NCBI GenBank assembly: GCA_964596065.1
Contig: CAZQSM010000011.1
Coordinates: 1-40,216, forward strand
Direction of reading: 5' to 3'
DNA: 40,216 bases
Source of the DNA: SZUA-254 sp964596065
GTDB lineage: Bacteria; Bacteroidota; Ignavibacteria; UBA10030; SZUA-254
The stretch's first letter is position 1. Each line of letters starts with the position of its first letter. The notes under the pieces were generated by a model. That model did not search any database. It saw nothing but the letters and a program-made list of their open reading frames with translations, and had not been told where the DNA came from. Below, piece by piece: positions 33,443 through 40,188 of this stretch. Made by a program: the position numbers and the translations under genes.

Positions 33443-35857
33443 ATGGCCGGCCGACCCGCGCTGAAATTCTGCCTGCTCCTCGCGGCGGGGATCCTCGGTG
33501 GATGGAGCGCCCCCCTCTCCCCGCTGTTCCTGCTCTGGCTGTGCGCCGCCCTCGTGATCACGGTATCGGCGGCGCTCATCATCGTCCGCCACAGGGACGG
33601 ACCGGCCGCGTTCCTGCTCCCGGCGTTGATCGTCTCGTTCGGCGTGCTCCTGGTCACGATGGACCTCCGCACCCTCCCTTCCGGAGACCCCGTCCGCCAC
33701 ATCTCGCGCGACACCGTCACGATCGGGGGGACGATCGGCGACGTCATCAACAGGGGGGCCGGGTCGCCGCGCTCGATCCGGTTCCAGCTCGATTGTTCCT
33801 CCATCACGGGCGGTGACACCACCAGCGCCCTGGAGGGAAGGATCCTGGTGATGCTCTCCGGAAGGGCCGCCGACAGCTCCCTCGCGGCAGCGCTCGTTCC
33901 CGGAAGGCGCGTCTCGGTGCGTGGACAGGTCCGGCCGATCGATCCGCCGGGAAACCCCGGCGAAATCGACTGGCAGGCCCATTATCGTCTCGCAGGGATC
34001 GGCGCCCGGATGAGCATCCGGGCCCCGGGGCAGGTCGTTCCCGGCGGGATCAGCGGGGAGGGGTTCACCAACCGCTTCGTGCTCCCGGTCCGGAGGAACC
34101 TCTCGGAACGGCTGCTGTCCTACGTGCCCGACCGGGAGGCCAGGTTCCTGAACGGGCTGCTCCTGGGGGAACGGAACGAGGTGCCGTCCGACCTGAAGTC
34201 CGATTTCATCACGGTGGGGGTGATGCACCTGCTCGCCATCTCGGGGCAGCAGGTGGTGCTGGTGGCCCTCCTGATCGCCGGCATCCTCACGGTGCTGCGG
34301 GTGCCGGAAAAGCCGCGCCTGCTGGTGGTCGCCTGCGCGCTCGCCTATTACGTCGCCCTCACCGGCGCCTCGCCGTCGGTCACCCGCGCGGGGATCATGT
34401 CGATCGTCGTTCTCGGATCCGGCCTCGCCCAGCGGAGGCCCGATGTCCTCAACGCGCTGGGCGTTGCCGCGTCCGGGATACTGCTCTGGGACCCGAAGCA
34501 GCTCTTCGATCCAGGTTTTCTCCTCTCCTTCTCGGCGGTGCTGGCGATCGTTCTCCTCTATCCGGTGGTGTTGCGGCTGACGCCGCGCCTGACCGCCGGG
34601 GCCGCCCGCGTCCGGATCCTCGATCTCGCGTGGAAGGGGGTGGCCGTTTCCCTGGCGGCGGGGCTGGGGACCGCCCCGATCGTGGCGTACTACTTCGGGA
34701 GGGTGTCGCTCGTCGGATTCCTGGCGAACATCCTGATCGTTCCGCTGAGCAGCGTCGCGCTGGTCCTCGGGATGCTGACGGTCGGGGCGTCGTTCGCCTG
34801 GGGCTGGCTGGCGTCGGTGTACGGGGCGGCCGCGGAGGCGTCGGCGTGGCTGACCTTCGCGCTGGTCGATTTCTTCGCCTCGTTCCCCTACGCGAGCGTC
34901 GATTTCAGGATGTCGCTCGGGGTGGTGGCGGCGGTCTACCTGTTCATTGCCATCCTGATCGCCTCCCCGCCCGGCGGCACCCTGAAACCGCTCCTGTTCG
35001 GTCTCCTCCTGGTATCCAACGCGGCGCTCTACTGGAAGGCGTTCACGCCGCAGCGCGCCGATCTCCTCCGGGTCACGTTCCTGGACGTCGGCCAGGGCGA
35101 TGCGGCGTTCGTGGAGTTTCCGGGCGGGACCACGATGCTGATCGATGCCGGGCCGCGGTCGGGGGCGTTCGACGCGGGCGAGCGGATCGTCGTGCCGTTC
35201 CTCAGGCACCTGGACGTGAGGAGGATCGACTACCTCGTCGTTTCGCACCCGCACGGCGACCATATCGGCGGCGCACCCGCCGTGATGCGCGCGTTCCCCG
35301 TTGGGACCGTCATCGAGGGGGGCGGACGGGGCGGGGGGTCGATCTACGCGGAGTTCGAACGACTCGCGGACAGCCTGGGACTTCGCCGGAGCGTGAATTT
35401 CGCCGGTGACGTGATCGGCGGCGGATCGCCCGTCCGGACCTACGTGGTTTCCCCCGAACGTGACTCCCGGGGGGTGACGCCCCGGTTGAACGACGCCTCG
35501 GTGGCGCTGAAACTCGCCTACGGCCGGACAAGCGTGCTCTTCCCGGGGGACGCGGAAGCGGAAGCTGAGGCGGGCATGGTCGCCCGCTACGGGGTCTGGC
35601 TCGATTCGGACCTGCTGAAGGCGGGGCACCACGGGAGCGGGACGAGCAGCACGCCCGGGTTTCTCTCGATGGTCACGCCGGGGCATACGATCATCTCCGC
35701 CGGCGAGGGGAACAGTTTCGGCCATCCCGCGGGCCCCGTGCTCGACCGGCTCCGGGGATTGGCCTCCACCATCGACCGGACCGACCTGGAGGGCGCGGCG
35801 GTGTATGAATCGGACGGCACCTCCTGGCGGCGTGTGGGCCGTGACGAGTGGCGGTGA
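33443..35857 (+). CDS. comEC: ComEC/Rec2 family DNA uptake channel protein
   Basis: This 804-residue inner membrane protein is thought to carry single-stranded DNA into the cytoplasm during transformation. A GGGAGGG ribosome site precedes the ATG. All three usual parts are present: the N-terminal spans plus a soluble DUF4131/OB-like part (about 1-190, with SVRGQVRPIDPPGNPGEIDW); the multi-span competence domain (about 195-500, FLNGLLLGERNEVP and MHLLAISGQQVVLVALL); and a metallo-beta-lactamase-like domain (about 543-790). That last domain has FLDVGQGDAAFVEF, SHPHGDHIGG, FPGDAEAEAE and LKAGHHGSGTSS. The length and intact HxHxDH motif suggest a working protein. No other competence genes are in the window. 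Confidence 0.93.
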   Translation: MAGRPALKFCLLLAAGILGGWSAPLSPLFLLWLCAALVITVSAALIIVRHRDGPAAFLLPALIVSFGVLLVTMDLRTLPSGDPVRHISRDTVTIGGTIGDVINRGAGSPRSIRFQLDCSSITGGDTTSALEGRILVMLSGRAADSSLAAALVPGRRVSVRGQVRPIDPPGNPGEIDWQAHYRLAGIGARMSIRAPGQVVPGGISGEGFTNRFVLPVRRNLSERLLSYVPDREARFLNGLLLGERNEVPSDLKSDFITVGVMHLLAISGQQVVLVALLIAGILTVLRVPEKPRLLVVACALAYYVALTGASPSVTRAGIMSIVVLGSGLAQRRPDVLNALGVAASGILLWDPKQLFDPGFLLSFSAVLAIVLLYPVVLRLTPRLTAGAARVRILDLAWKGVAVSLAAGLGTAPIVAYYFGRVSLVGFLANILIVPLSSVALVLGMLTVGASFAWGWLASVYGAAAEASAWLTFALVDFFASFPYASVDFRMSLGVVAAVYLFIAILIASPPGGTLKPLLFGLLLVSNAALYWKAFTPQRADLLRVTFLDVGQGDAAFVEFPGGTTMLIDAGPRSGAFDAGERIVVPFLRHLDVRRIDYLVVSHPHGDHIGGAPAVMRAFPVGTVIEGGGRGGGSIYAEFERLADSLGLRRSVNFAGDVIGGGSPVRTYVVSPERDSRGVTPRLNDASVALKLAYGRTSVLFPGDAEAEAEAGMVARYGVWLDSDLLKAGHHGSGTSSTPGFLSMVTPGHTIISAGEGNSFGHPAGPVLDRLRGLASTIDRTDLEGAAVYESDGTSWRRVGRDEWR

Positions 35858-35860
35858 AGA

Positions 35861-35889
35861 TTGAAACTGGGCAAGGATATCCGTACAAT
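35861..35889 (+). promoter_or_regulatory. Sigma70-like promoter for the mutase gene
   Basis: TTGAAA (35861-35866), a 17-base spacer and TACAAT (35884-35889), immediately after the comEC stop. The start of transcription should fall near 35896, inside the palindrome described next, leaving a leader of only about 17 bases before the mutase ATG. Confidence 0.65.
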
Positions 35890-35903
35890 GTCGTGTCACG
35901 ACA
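35889..35903 (+). promoter_or_regulatory. Palindromic operator candidate at the mutase promoter
   Basis: TGTCGTG and CACGACA form a perfect 7-bp inverted repeat around a single central base. It begins on the last base of the -10 box and covers the expected transcription start. A repressor bound here would block the polymerase. The regulator is not known, and no TetR- or GntR-type gene is adjacent. Confidence 0.5.
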
Positions 35904-35912
35904 CTACCGTAA

Positions 35913-37550
35913 ATGACACCGATGGACGAAATGCTGAAGGCGTGGGAGAGGGAGATCCTCGACCCGTCGTTGAAAAAATCGCCGGAACGCGAACCGGCTT
36001 TCACGACCGATTCCGGCATTCCGGTCGAACGGGTCGGGCTTCCGGAGGGCGCGGAATATCCGTCCGGTCTCGGTCTCCCCGGTTCCCCACCGTACACGCG
36101 AGGCGTCTACCCGACGATGTACCGGAGCCGCTTCTGGACGATGCGCCAGTACGCCGGCTTCGCCTCCGCGGGGGAATCGAACGAACGCTACCGGTACCTC
36201 CTGGGACAGGGGACGACCGGGCTGAGCGTCGCGTTCGACCTGCCGACGCAGATGGGGTTCGATTCGGACCACGCGATGGCCGAGGGGGAGGTCGGAAAAG
36301 TGGGGGTGGCCATCGATTCCCTCCGGGACATGGAGACCCTCTTCGACGGGATCCCGCTCGAGAAGATCACGACCTCGATGACGATCAATTCGACCGCCGC
36401 CATATTGCTCTGCATGTACGTGTCGGTGGCGAAACAACAGGGCGCGGACCTGAGGAAGCTCTCGGGGACGATCCAGAACGACATCCTGAAGGAGTACGTC
36501 GCCCGCGGGACCTACATCTATCCCCCCGGACCGTCGATGCGCCTGGTGACCGATATTTTCCGGTGGTGCGGGGAGCACCTTCCGCGGTGGAACACCATCT
36601 CGATCAGCGGATACCACATCAGGGAGGCCGGATCGACGGCCGTCCAGGAGCTCGCGTTCACCCTCTCGAACGCGATCGCCTACGTCGACGCCGCCGTGAA
36701 GGCCGGGCTCGACGTGAACCGGTTCGGCACCCAGCTCGCGTTCTTCTTCAACGCCCACAACAATTTTTTCGAGGAGATCGCCAAGTTCCGCGCGGCCCGG
36801 CGGCTCTGGGCGGGCATCATGAAGGAACGCTTCGGCGCGACCAATCCGGAGGCGATGAAGCTCCGTTTCCACGCCCAGACCGGCGGCTCGACGCTGACGG
36901 CACAGCAGATCGACAACAACGTCGTCCGGGTGACCGTCCAGGCGCTCGCGGCGGTGCTCGGCGGGTGCCAGTCGCTGCACACCAACAGCCGCGACGAGGC
37001 GCTGGCCCTCCCCTCGGAGGAGGCCGCCACGGTCGCTCTCAGGACCCAGCAGGTGCTCGCGCACGAGACCGGCGTCGCCGACACGGTCGACCCGCTCGGC
37101 GGGTCGTGGTTCGTCGAACGGCTCACCGACGGGATGGAGGCCGCGGCGCGGGAGTACATCGGGAACGTCGACGCGATGGGCGGCGCGGTCAACGCGATCA
37201 CGAAAAGCTTCTACCAGGACCAGATCGCCGAGAGCGCCTACCGGTACCAGGAGGCGATCGAAACCAAAAGGAAGATCGTCGTGGGCGTCAATGCGTTCAC
37301 CAGCGGGGACGAGACGATGCCCCCCCTGTTCGCCGTGGATGAGGGCGTACGCGAACAGCAGATGGAGGGGCTCGTCAGGTTGCGGGCCTCCCGGGACACC
37401 GGACTCGTCGGCCGGTCGCTGGAGCAGCTCGCCGCCGCTGCCCGCGACGGGGGTAATCTCATTCCCCTGATCCTGCAGAGCGTCGAGGCGTACGCCACGC
37501 TCGGAGAGATTTCGGACGCGTTACGACAGGTGTGGGGAGAGTACAAGTAA
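35913..37550 (+). CDS. Methylmalonyl-CoA mutase, catalytic large-subunit domain
   Basis: This 545-residue protein has the TIM-barrel catalytic domain that interconverts succinyl-CoA and (R)-methylmalonyl-CoA with adenosylcobalamin, in propionate metabolism. Seen: YPTMYRSRFWTMRQYAGF, LPTQMGFDSD, the GTIQNDILKEY block, ISISGYHIREAGSTAVQELAFTL, RFHAQTGGSTLTAQQ and HTNSRDEALALPSE, all diagnostic. The length is that of the split-type large subunit without the C-terminal B12-binding domain, so it needs a separate small cobalamin subunit, which is not in this window. Close relatives acting on isobutyryl-CoA cannot be excluded; YPTMYR and RFHAQTGGSTLT favour the mutase. The start could also be the ATG at 35922. 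It has its own promoter. Confidence 0.92.
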   Translation: MTPMDEMLKAWEREILDPSLKKSPEREPAFTTDSGIPVERVGLPEGAEYPSGLGLPGSPPYTRGVYPTMYRSRFWTMRQYAGFASAGESNERYRYLLGQGTTGLSVAFDLPTQMGFDSDHAMAEGEVGKVGVAIDSLRDMETLFDGIPLEKITTSMTINSTAAILLCMYVSVAKQQGADLRKLSGTIQNDILKEYVARGTYIYPPGPSMRLVTDIFRWCGEHLPRWNTISISGYHIREAGSTAVQELAFTLSNAIAYVDAAVKAGLDVNRFGTQLAFFFNAHNNFFEEIAKFRAARRLWAGIMKERFGATNPEAMKLRFHAQTGGSTLTAQQIDNNVVRVTVQALAAVLGGCQSLHTNSRDEALALPSEEAATVALRTQQVLAHETGVADTVDPLGGSWFVERLTDGMEAAAREYIGNVDAMGGAVNAITKSFYQDQIAESAYRYQEAIETKRKIVVGVNAFTSGDETMPPLFAVDEGVREQQMEGLVRLRASRDTGLVGRSLEQLAAAARDGGNLIPLILQSVEAYATLGEISDALRQVWGEYK

Positions 37551-37562
37551 CCGGGTTTCGCG

Positions 37563-37769
37563 TCAGCGTTGCGATTCCCGGCGCGGCTGAAAAATCTCCT
37601 CGATGGGCTTCCCGAACACACCGGACAACCCGAACGCCAGTGGGAGCATCGGATCGTACCGGTCGTTCTCGATCGCGTTGACGGTCTGCCTCGATACCCC
37701 GAGTCTCACCGCGAGTTGTTCCTGGGATAAACCGAGGTCCTCCCTCAGGGCCCTGATGTTGTTCTTCAT
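37563..37769 (-). CDS. XRE-family transcriptional regulator
   Basis: This 68-residue protein is essentially one helix-turn-helix of the Cro/C1 type: IRALREDLGLSQEQLAVRLGVSRQTVNAIENDRYDPMLPLAF, ending GKPIEEIFQ. It is the short YozG/YgzD-like form that is often paired with a small membrane protein. Its start overlaps the stop of the upstream membrane-protein gene as ATGA, so the two are cotranscribed on the minus strand. It meets the mutase gene tail to tail with only 12 bases between and no visible terminator. Target genes are unknown; self-regulation is usual for such pairs. Confidence 0.9.
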   Translation of the reverse strand: MKNNIRALREDLGLSQEQLAVRLGVSRQTVNAIENDRYDPMLPLAFGLSGVFGKPIEEIFQPRRESQR

Positions 37770-38170
37770 CGATATCGCCTGCGCGCGATGCCGAGCCCGA
37801 TGAAGTAGAGCATCGGGACGATCGCCCAGACATGCCGGTAGCTCAGGTCATCGGGTGGCAGGCGGACCGCAAGTTCTAACAGGCCGAGCGTCATCAGCAG
37901 GACCAGCGTCAGCGGAAAGGCCACGGCCAGCGCCTCGAGCTGGATCCGCTGTTCGAGTTCGTCGAGTCCGCGCACCCCCCTGACGATCTCCAGGATCAGC
38001 CACACAAATGGGCCCACCGGCAGCAGCGCGGCGCCGATCGCCCCGGGACTGCCGCTCTCGCCGAGGGGAATCAGGACCCTCGCGAGGAAATACGCAAAAA
38101 GAAAAGTCCCGGCCGCTACGAGACCCCTGCTACCCCTGCGGACGTCCTGGTGTCGGGAAGTGTCGTGCAT
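37766..38170 (-). CDS. Small four-span membrane protein, partner of the XRE regulator
   Basis: This 134-residue protein has four predicted membrane spans (GLVAAGTFLFAYFLARVLI; IGAALLPVGPFVWLILEIV; ALAVAFPLTLVLLMTLGLLELAV; HVWAIVPMLYFIGLGIA). Between the second and third is the conserved-looking loop GLDELEQRIQLEALA, which I associate with membrane proteins found next to short XRE regulators. It is read on the minus strand ahead of the regulator, and the genes overlap by four bases. Its role may be to sense a membrane signal or to hold the regulator. An insertion element begins about 36-45 bases upstream of its ATG, so its natural promoter may have been split. Confidence 0.72.
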   Translation of the reverse strand: MHDTSRHQDVRRGSRGLVAAGTFLFAYFLARVLIPLGESGSPGAIGAALLPVGPFVWLILEIVRGVRGLDELEQRIQLEALAVAFPLTLVLLMTLGLLELAVRLPPDDLSYRHVWAIVPMLYFIGLGIARRRYR

Positions 38171-38214
38171 CGTGGTCTGTCTCCATTTTGTAAACTATTC
38201 TTGACAGTTTAAAT

Positions 38215-38238
38215 ACGGAATGATACGCTTGACAAACC
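38215..38238 (+). repeat. Left terminal inverted repeat of the IS1595-family element
   Basis: Begins ACGGAATGATACGC and continues to 38238. It matches the reverse complement of 40140-40163 at 22 of 24 positions, with the first 14 bases identical. It contains the -35 box of the transposase promoter. Confidence 0.85.
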
Positions 38239-38257
38239 CATTTCTTTTATGTATATT
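38229..38257 (+). promoter_or_regulatory. Transposase promoter, partly inside the terminal repeat
   Basis: TTGACA (38229-38234), a 17-base spacer and TATATT (38252-38257). This is the best promoter match in the window. The -10 box ends only 5 bases before the ATG at 38263, so the message would be leaderless or start at the second ATG (38290). Another TTGACA lies outside the element at 38201-38206, without a good -10. Confidence 0.6.
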
Positions 38258-38262
38258 TATCC

Positions 38263-39195
38263 ATGTCTAACAGCACCAACACCCCTAAAATGAGCCAGAA
38301 ACAGCCCAAATCCGAGCCCGTTTTGAGGAATATCCTCGACCTTCAAAAGCTCTTCCCGGACGAAAAGGCTTGCCGTGAAGCCCTTTCCTTCGCCCGTTGG
38401 AAGGACACCCCGACTTGCGTACATTGCGGAAGCAAGCGGAAAATCTACCAGATCAATGACGGCAAGATTTTGAAGTGCGCGGACTGCCGTAAGCAGTTCA
38501 CCGTCCGGGTAGGTACGATCTTCGAGGATTCGGCCCTTCCCCTTACCAAGTGGTTCATGGCGATTTATGTCGTTATGGCCCACAAGAAGGGCATTTCCTC
38601 GCATCAGCTTGGCCGGGATATTGGCGTTCGACAGGCAACGGCTTGGTTCATGCTCCATCGGATTCGCCATGCCGTGCGTACCGGCAAGTTCAACATCGTT
38701 CTGTCCGGGACGGTGGAAGCGGACGAGACCTGGATTGGGGGAAAGAAGGATAGGCTCTCGGCCATCAAGAAAGCCACCGTTCTTGGGATGGTCGAACGGG
38801 ACGGCAAAGTGGTAGCCGCTCAGGTTCGCGGTACGTCCTCCCGCTATCTCTGGCCACACATCAACAAGCACGTTAAGGCGGGCTCCAAGCTCATGACGGA
38901 CGAGTACAGTGCTTACGAGAAATTGGGCAAGCAGTACGAACACCAGACCGTAGTCCACAGCAAAAAGGAATACGTTCGCGGTGAGGTTCACACGAACACG
39001 ATGGAGAGCTTTTGGGCCTTGCTGAAGCGTGGTATTCACGGTATTTACCATCACGTCTCTAAGAAACATCTCGACAAGTACATTGACGAGTTTGAGTATC
39101 GGTACAATTCGCGTAAGGGGACTGATCCCTCAAGGTTCTTTGCGGCCCTGACTGAGCTTGAGGGACGGTTGACATACAAGACACTTACATCATAA
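38263..39195 (+). CDS. IS1595-family transposase (ISXO2-like, zinc ribbon plus DDE)
   Basis: This 310-residue transposase looks complete. An N-terminal zinc ribbon has four cysteines (Cys52, Cys55, Cys72, Cys75), followed by a helix-turn-helix-like part (KKGISSHQLGRDIGVRQATAW). The catalytic domain has VEADETWIGG (Asp154), LMTDEYSAYEK (Asp213) and TNTMESFWALLKRG (Glu248), the acidic triad and the ISXO2-type end with HVSKKHLDKYIDEFEYRYN. It should cut and join the ends at 38215 and 40163. No Shine-Dalgarno site is present upstream, which fits the leaderless promoter; the ATG at 38290 is an alternative start. No frameshift or stop is seen. Confidence 0.93.
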   Translation: MSNSTNTPKMSQKQPKSEPVLRNILDLQKLFPDEKACREALSFARWKDTPTCVHCGSKRKIYQINDGKILKCADCRKQFTVRVGTIFEDSALPLTKWFMAIYVVMAHKKGISSHQLGRDIGVRQATAWFMLHRIRHAVRTGKFNIVLSGTVEADETWIGGKKDRLSAIKKATVLGMVERDGKVVAAQVRGTSSRYLWPHINKHVKAGSKLMTDEYSAYEKLGKQYEHQTVVHSKKEYVRGEVHTNTMESFWALLKRGIHGIYHHVSKKHLDKYIDEFEYRYNSRKGTDPSRFFAALTELEGRLTYKTLTS

Positions 39196-39213
39196 GACAG
39201 CTCCGAGCCATAC

Positions 39214-39963
39214 TTGGACACCGAAAGCAGAAATACCGGCCCCGGCACAAGTGCAGAGAAAATAAATGATGCCCCTTTGCCAAAAGCGGGAGGCGGGGTA
39301 GTCGGTAACCAGGAAGCAGTAAATTCCCAGCCCCCCGATCCCCAGCCCCAACAGGAAGCAGAAAATAGCAAGTGGCTTTCTGAAATCTTCTCCAAGTTTG
39401 ATGCTCTCACCAATGCCATTAAGGAGTCGGGGCGTTATGAGGGCCGAATGGTAAATGTGACCGTATTCTTGGCGTTTGTTGCGTTGATAGGATTGATTGT
39501 AACCTTCGTCCAGACCTGCAATACTTGGAGAGGTGTAGAAATCGAGTCTCGCGCCTTTCTGGTCCCCACATTTGACACCGCATTCATTGCCCGCGACGAT
39601 TGGGATGGGAAGCCAGTCACTGGGCGTTTCAAAATATTCAACATGGGGAAGACCCCGGCGAGAAAGATTAGGACCGCCATCCTTTTCGACGAAAAGCCCA
39701 TACCGAGAAATATGTTGGCAAATCCACCCTTCAACGATACAATTCCCACGATGGGGTCTGGAGAGCCGCACTACGTTAAAAAAAAGTTTTTTATCAGCGA
39801 CGAGCATTTGTTGAGATGGGAGGCGAAGCCGACACGCTATCCAATCTACTTCGCGATAAGAATTGAGTATGTTGATATTTTCGGGCAGGTCCACTATAGC
39901 TACCTGAATCTGCGATATACCGGAAAAGAAAAGACACCGGAAGACACACCAGACGATACCTAA
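39214..39963 (+). CDS. IS passenger gene: single-span membrane protein with a GKTPA-type domain
   Basis: This open frame of 249 residues begins at a TTG 18 bases after the transposase stop; no in-frame ATG occurs until residue 77 or so (MVNVTVF), so the true start is uncertain. Residues 1-60 are polar and rich in Pro, Gln and Asn, likely disordered. A short helix (SEIFSKFDALTNAIKES) precedes one membrane span (VTVFLAFVALIGLIVTFVQT, about 79-98). The rest is a beta-rich domain starting VEIESRAFLVP and containing FKIFNMGKTPARKIR. That pattern of RA(F/Y)(L/V)...N.GKTPA is familiar from uncharacterised membrane proteins linked to mobile DNA. It is A+T-rich and lies inside the element's inverted repeats. 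Function unknown. Confidence 0.65.
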   Translation: MDTESRNTGPGTSAEKINDAPLPKAGGGVVGNQEAVNSQPPDPQPQQEAENSKWLSEIFSKFDALTNAIKESGRYEGRMVNVTVFLAFVALIGLIVTFVQTCNTWRGVEIESRAFLVPTFDTAFIARDDWDGKPVTGRFKIFNMGKTPARKIRTAILFDEKPIPRNMLANPPFNDTIPTMGSGEPHYVKKKFFISDEHLLRWEAKPTRYPIYFAIRIEYVDIFGQVHYSYLNLRYTGKEKTPEDTPDDT

Positions 39964-39964
39964 C

Positions 39965-40093
39965 ATGCGAACCAAGACCACTAAACCCAAAAGCGAGAAG
40001 CCCGACCCACAACCGGTCAAGGTCAAGGACTTTTTGAAAGTCCTGAAACGGCTCGCAAATACTCCGGCCCCACTAAAAACCGAGAAAAAATAG
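39965..40093 (+). CDS. IS passenger gene: 42-residue lysine-rich small protein
   Basis: A short frame begins MRTKTTKPKSEKPDPQPVKV one base after the stop of the membrane-protein gene and ends in TAG. About a third of its residues are basic. After a Lys/Pro-rich, probably unfolded start comes one likely helix (VKDFLKVLKRLANTP). The tight TAACATG junction suggests translation by ribosomes ending the previous gene. Its place between that gene and the right inverted repeat makes it part of the element. It could bind nucleic acid or the transposase, which is only a guess. The remaining 46 bases to the right repeat show nothing. Confidence 0.5.
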   Translation: MRTKTTKPKSEKPDPQPVKVKDFLKVLKRLANTPAPLKTEKK

Positions 40094-40139
40094 CCCCTAA
40101 AACGGGCGTATTTCTCAATCCAATCGGAATGTTTACGCT

Positions 40140-40163
40140 GGTGTGTCATGCGTATCATTCCGT
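40140..40163 (-). repeat. Right terminal inverted repeat of the IS1595-family element
   Basis: Read on the minus strand it begins ACGGAATGATACGC and matches the left end at 22 of 24 positions. The two differences fall at positions 15 and 21; the first turns the TTGACA of the left end into ATGACA, so no good promoter is present here. Confidence 0.85.
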
Positions 40164-40188
40164 TTAAATATATGCGGGAGAGTGATGA

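Larger units (their letters stand above)
38215..40163 (+). mobile_element. IS1595-family insertion element with passenger genes
   Basis: About 1.95 kb bounded by terminal inverted repeats, with an intact transposase gene and two downstream passenger genes on the same strand. A flanking direct repeat marks the target. The base and codon use is visibly more A+T-rich than in the surrounding genes, especially after the transposase, which fits recent arrival from another genome. The IS1595 family is known to be diverse, and some members carry passenger genes. Everything needed for movement appears present. It sits upstream of the minus-strand XRE/membrane-protein pair. Confidence 0.82.
38207..40169. 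repeat. 8-bp flanking direct repeat (target site duplication candidate)
   Basis: GTTTAAAT occurs at 38207-38214 and again at 40162-40169, next to the two ends of the insertion element. Eight bases is the usual duplication made by IS1595-family elements. The right copy overlaps the last two bases of the symmetric inverted repeat, so an alternative reading is a 6-bp TTAAAT duplication with the full repeat kept. The exact border cannot be fixed by eye. Confidence 0.65.

Noticed and set aside
33407..36097. An 896-codon open frame on the minus strand opposite comEC, and similar long antisense frames at 26265-28760, 29249-31213, 18215-20029 and 13326-14090
   Set aside because: They mirror clear plus-strand genes, have arginine/proline/glycine-heavy translations with no known domains, and arise because GC-rich DNA has few stop codons.
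38150..38170. A second copy of the mutase operator half-site (TGTCGTG) near the membrane-protein start
   Set aside because: It is only one half-site and falls in the first codons (MHDTS), so chance is more likely than a shared regulator.
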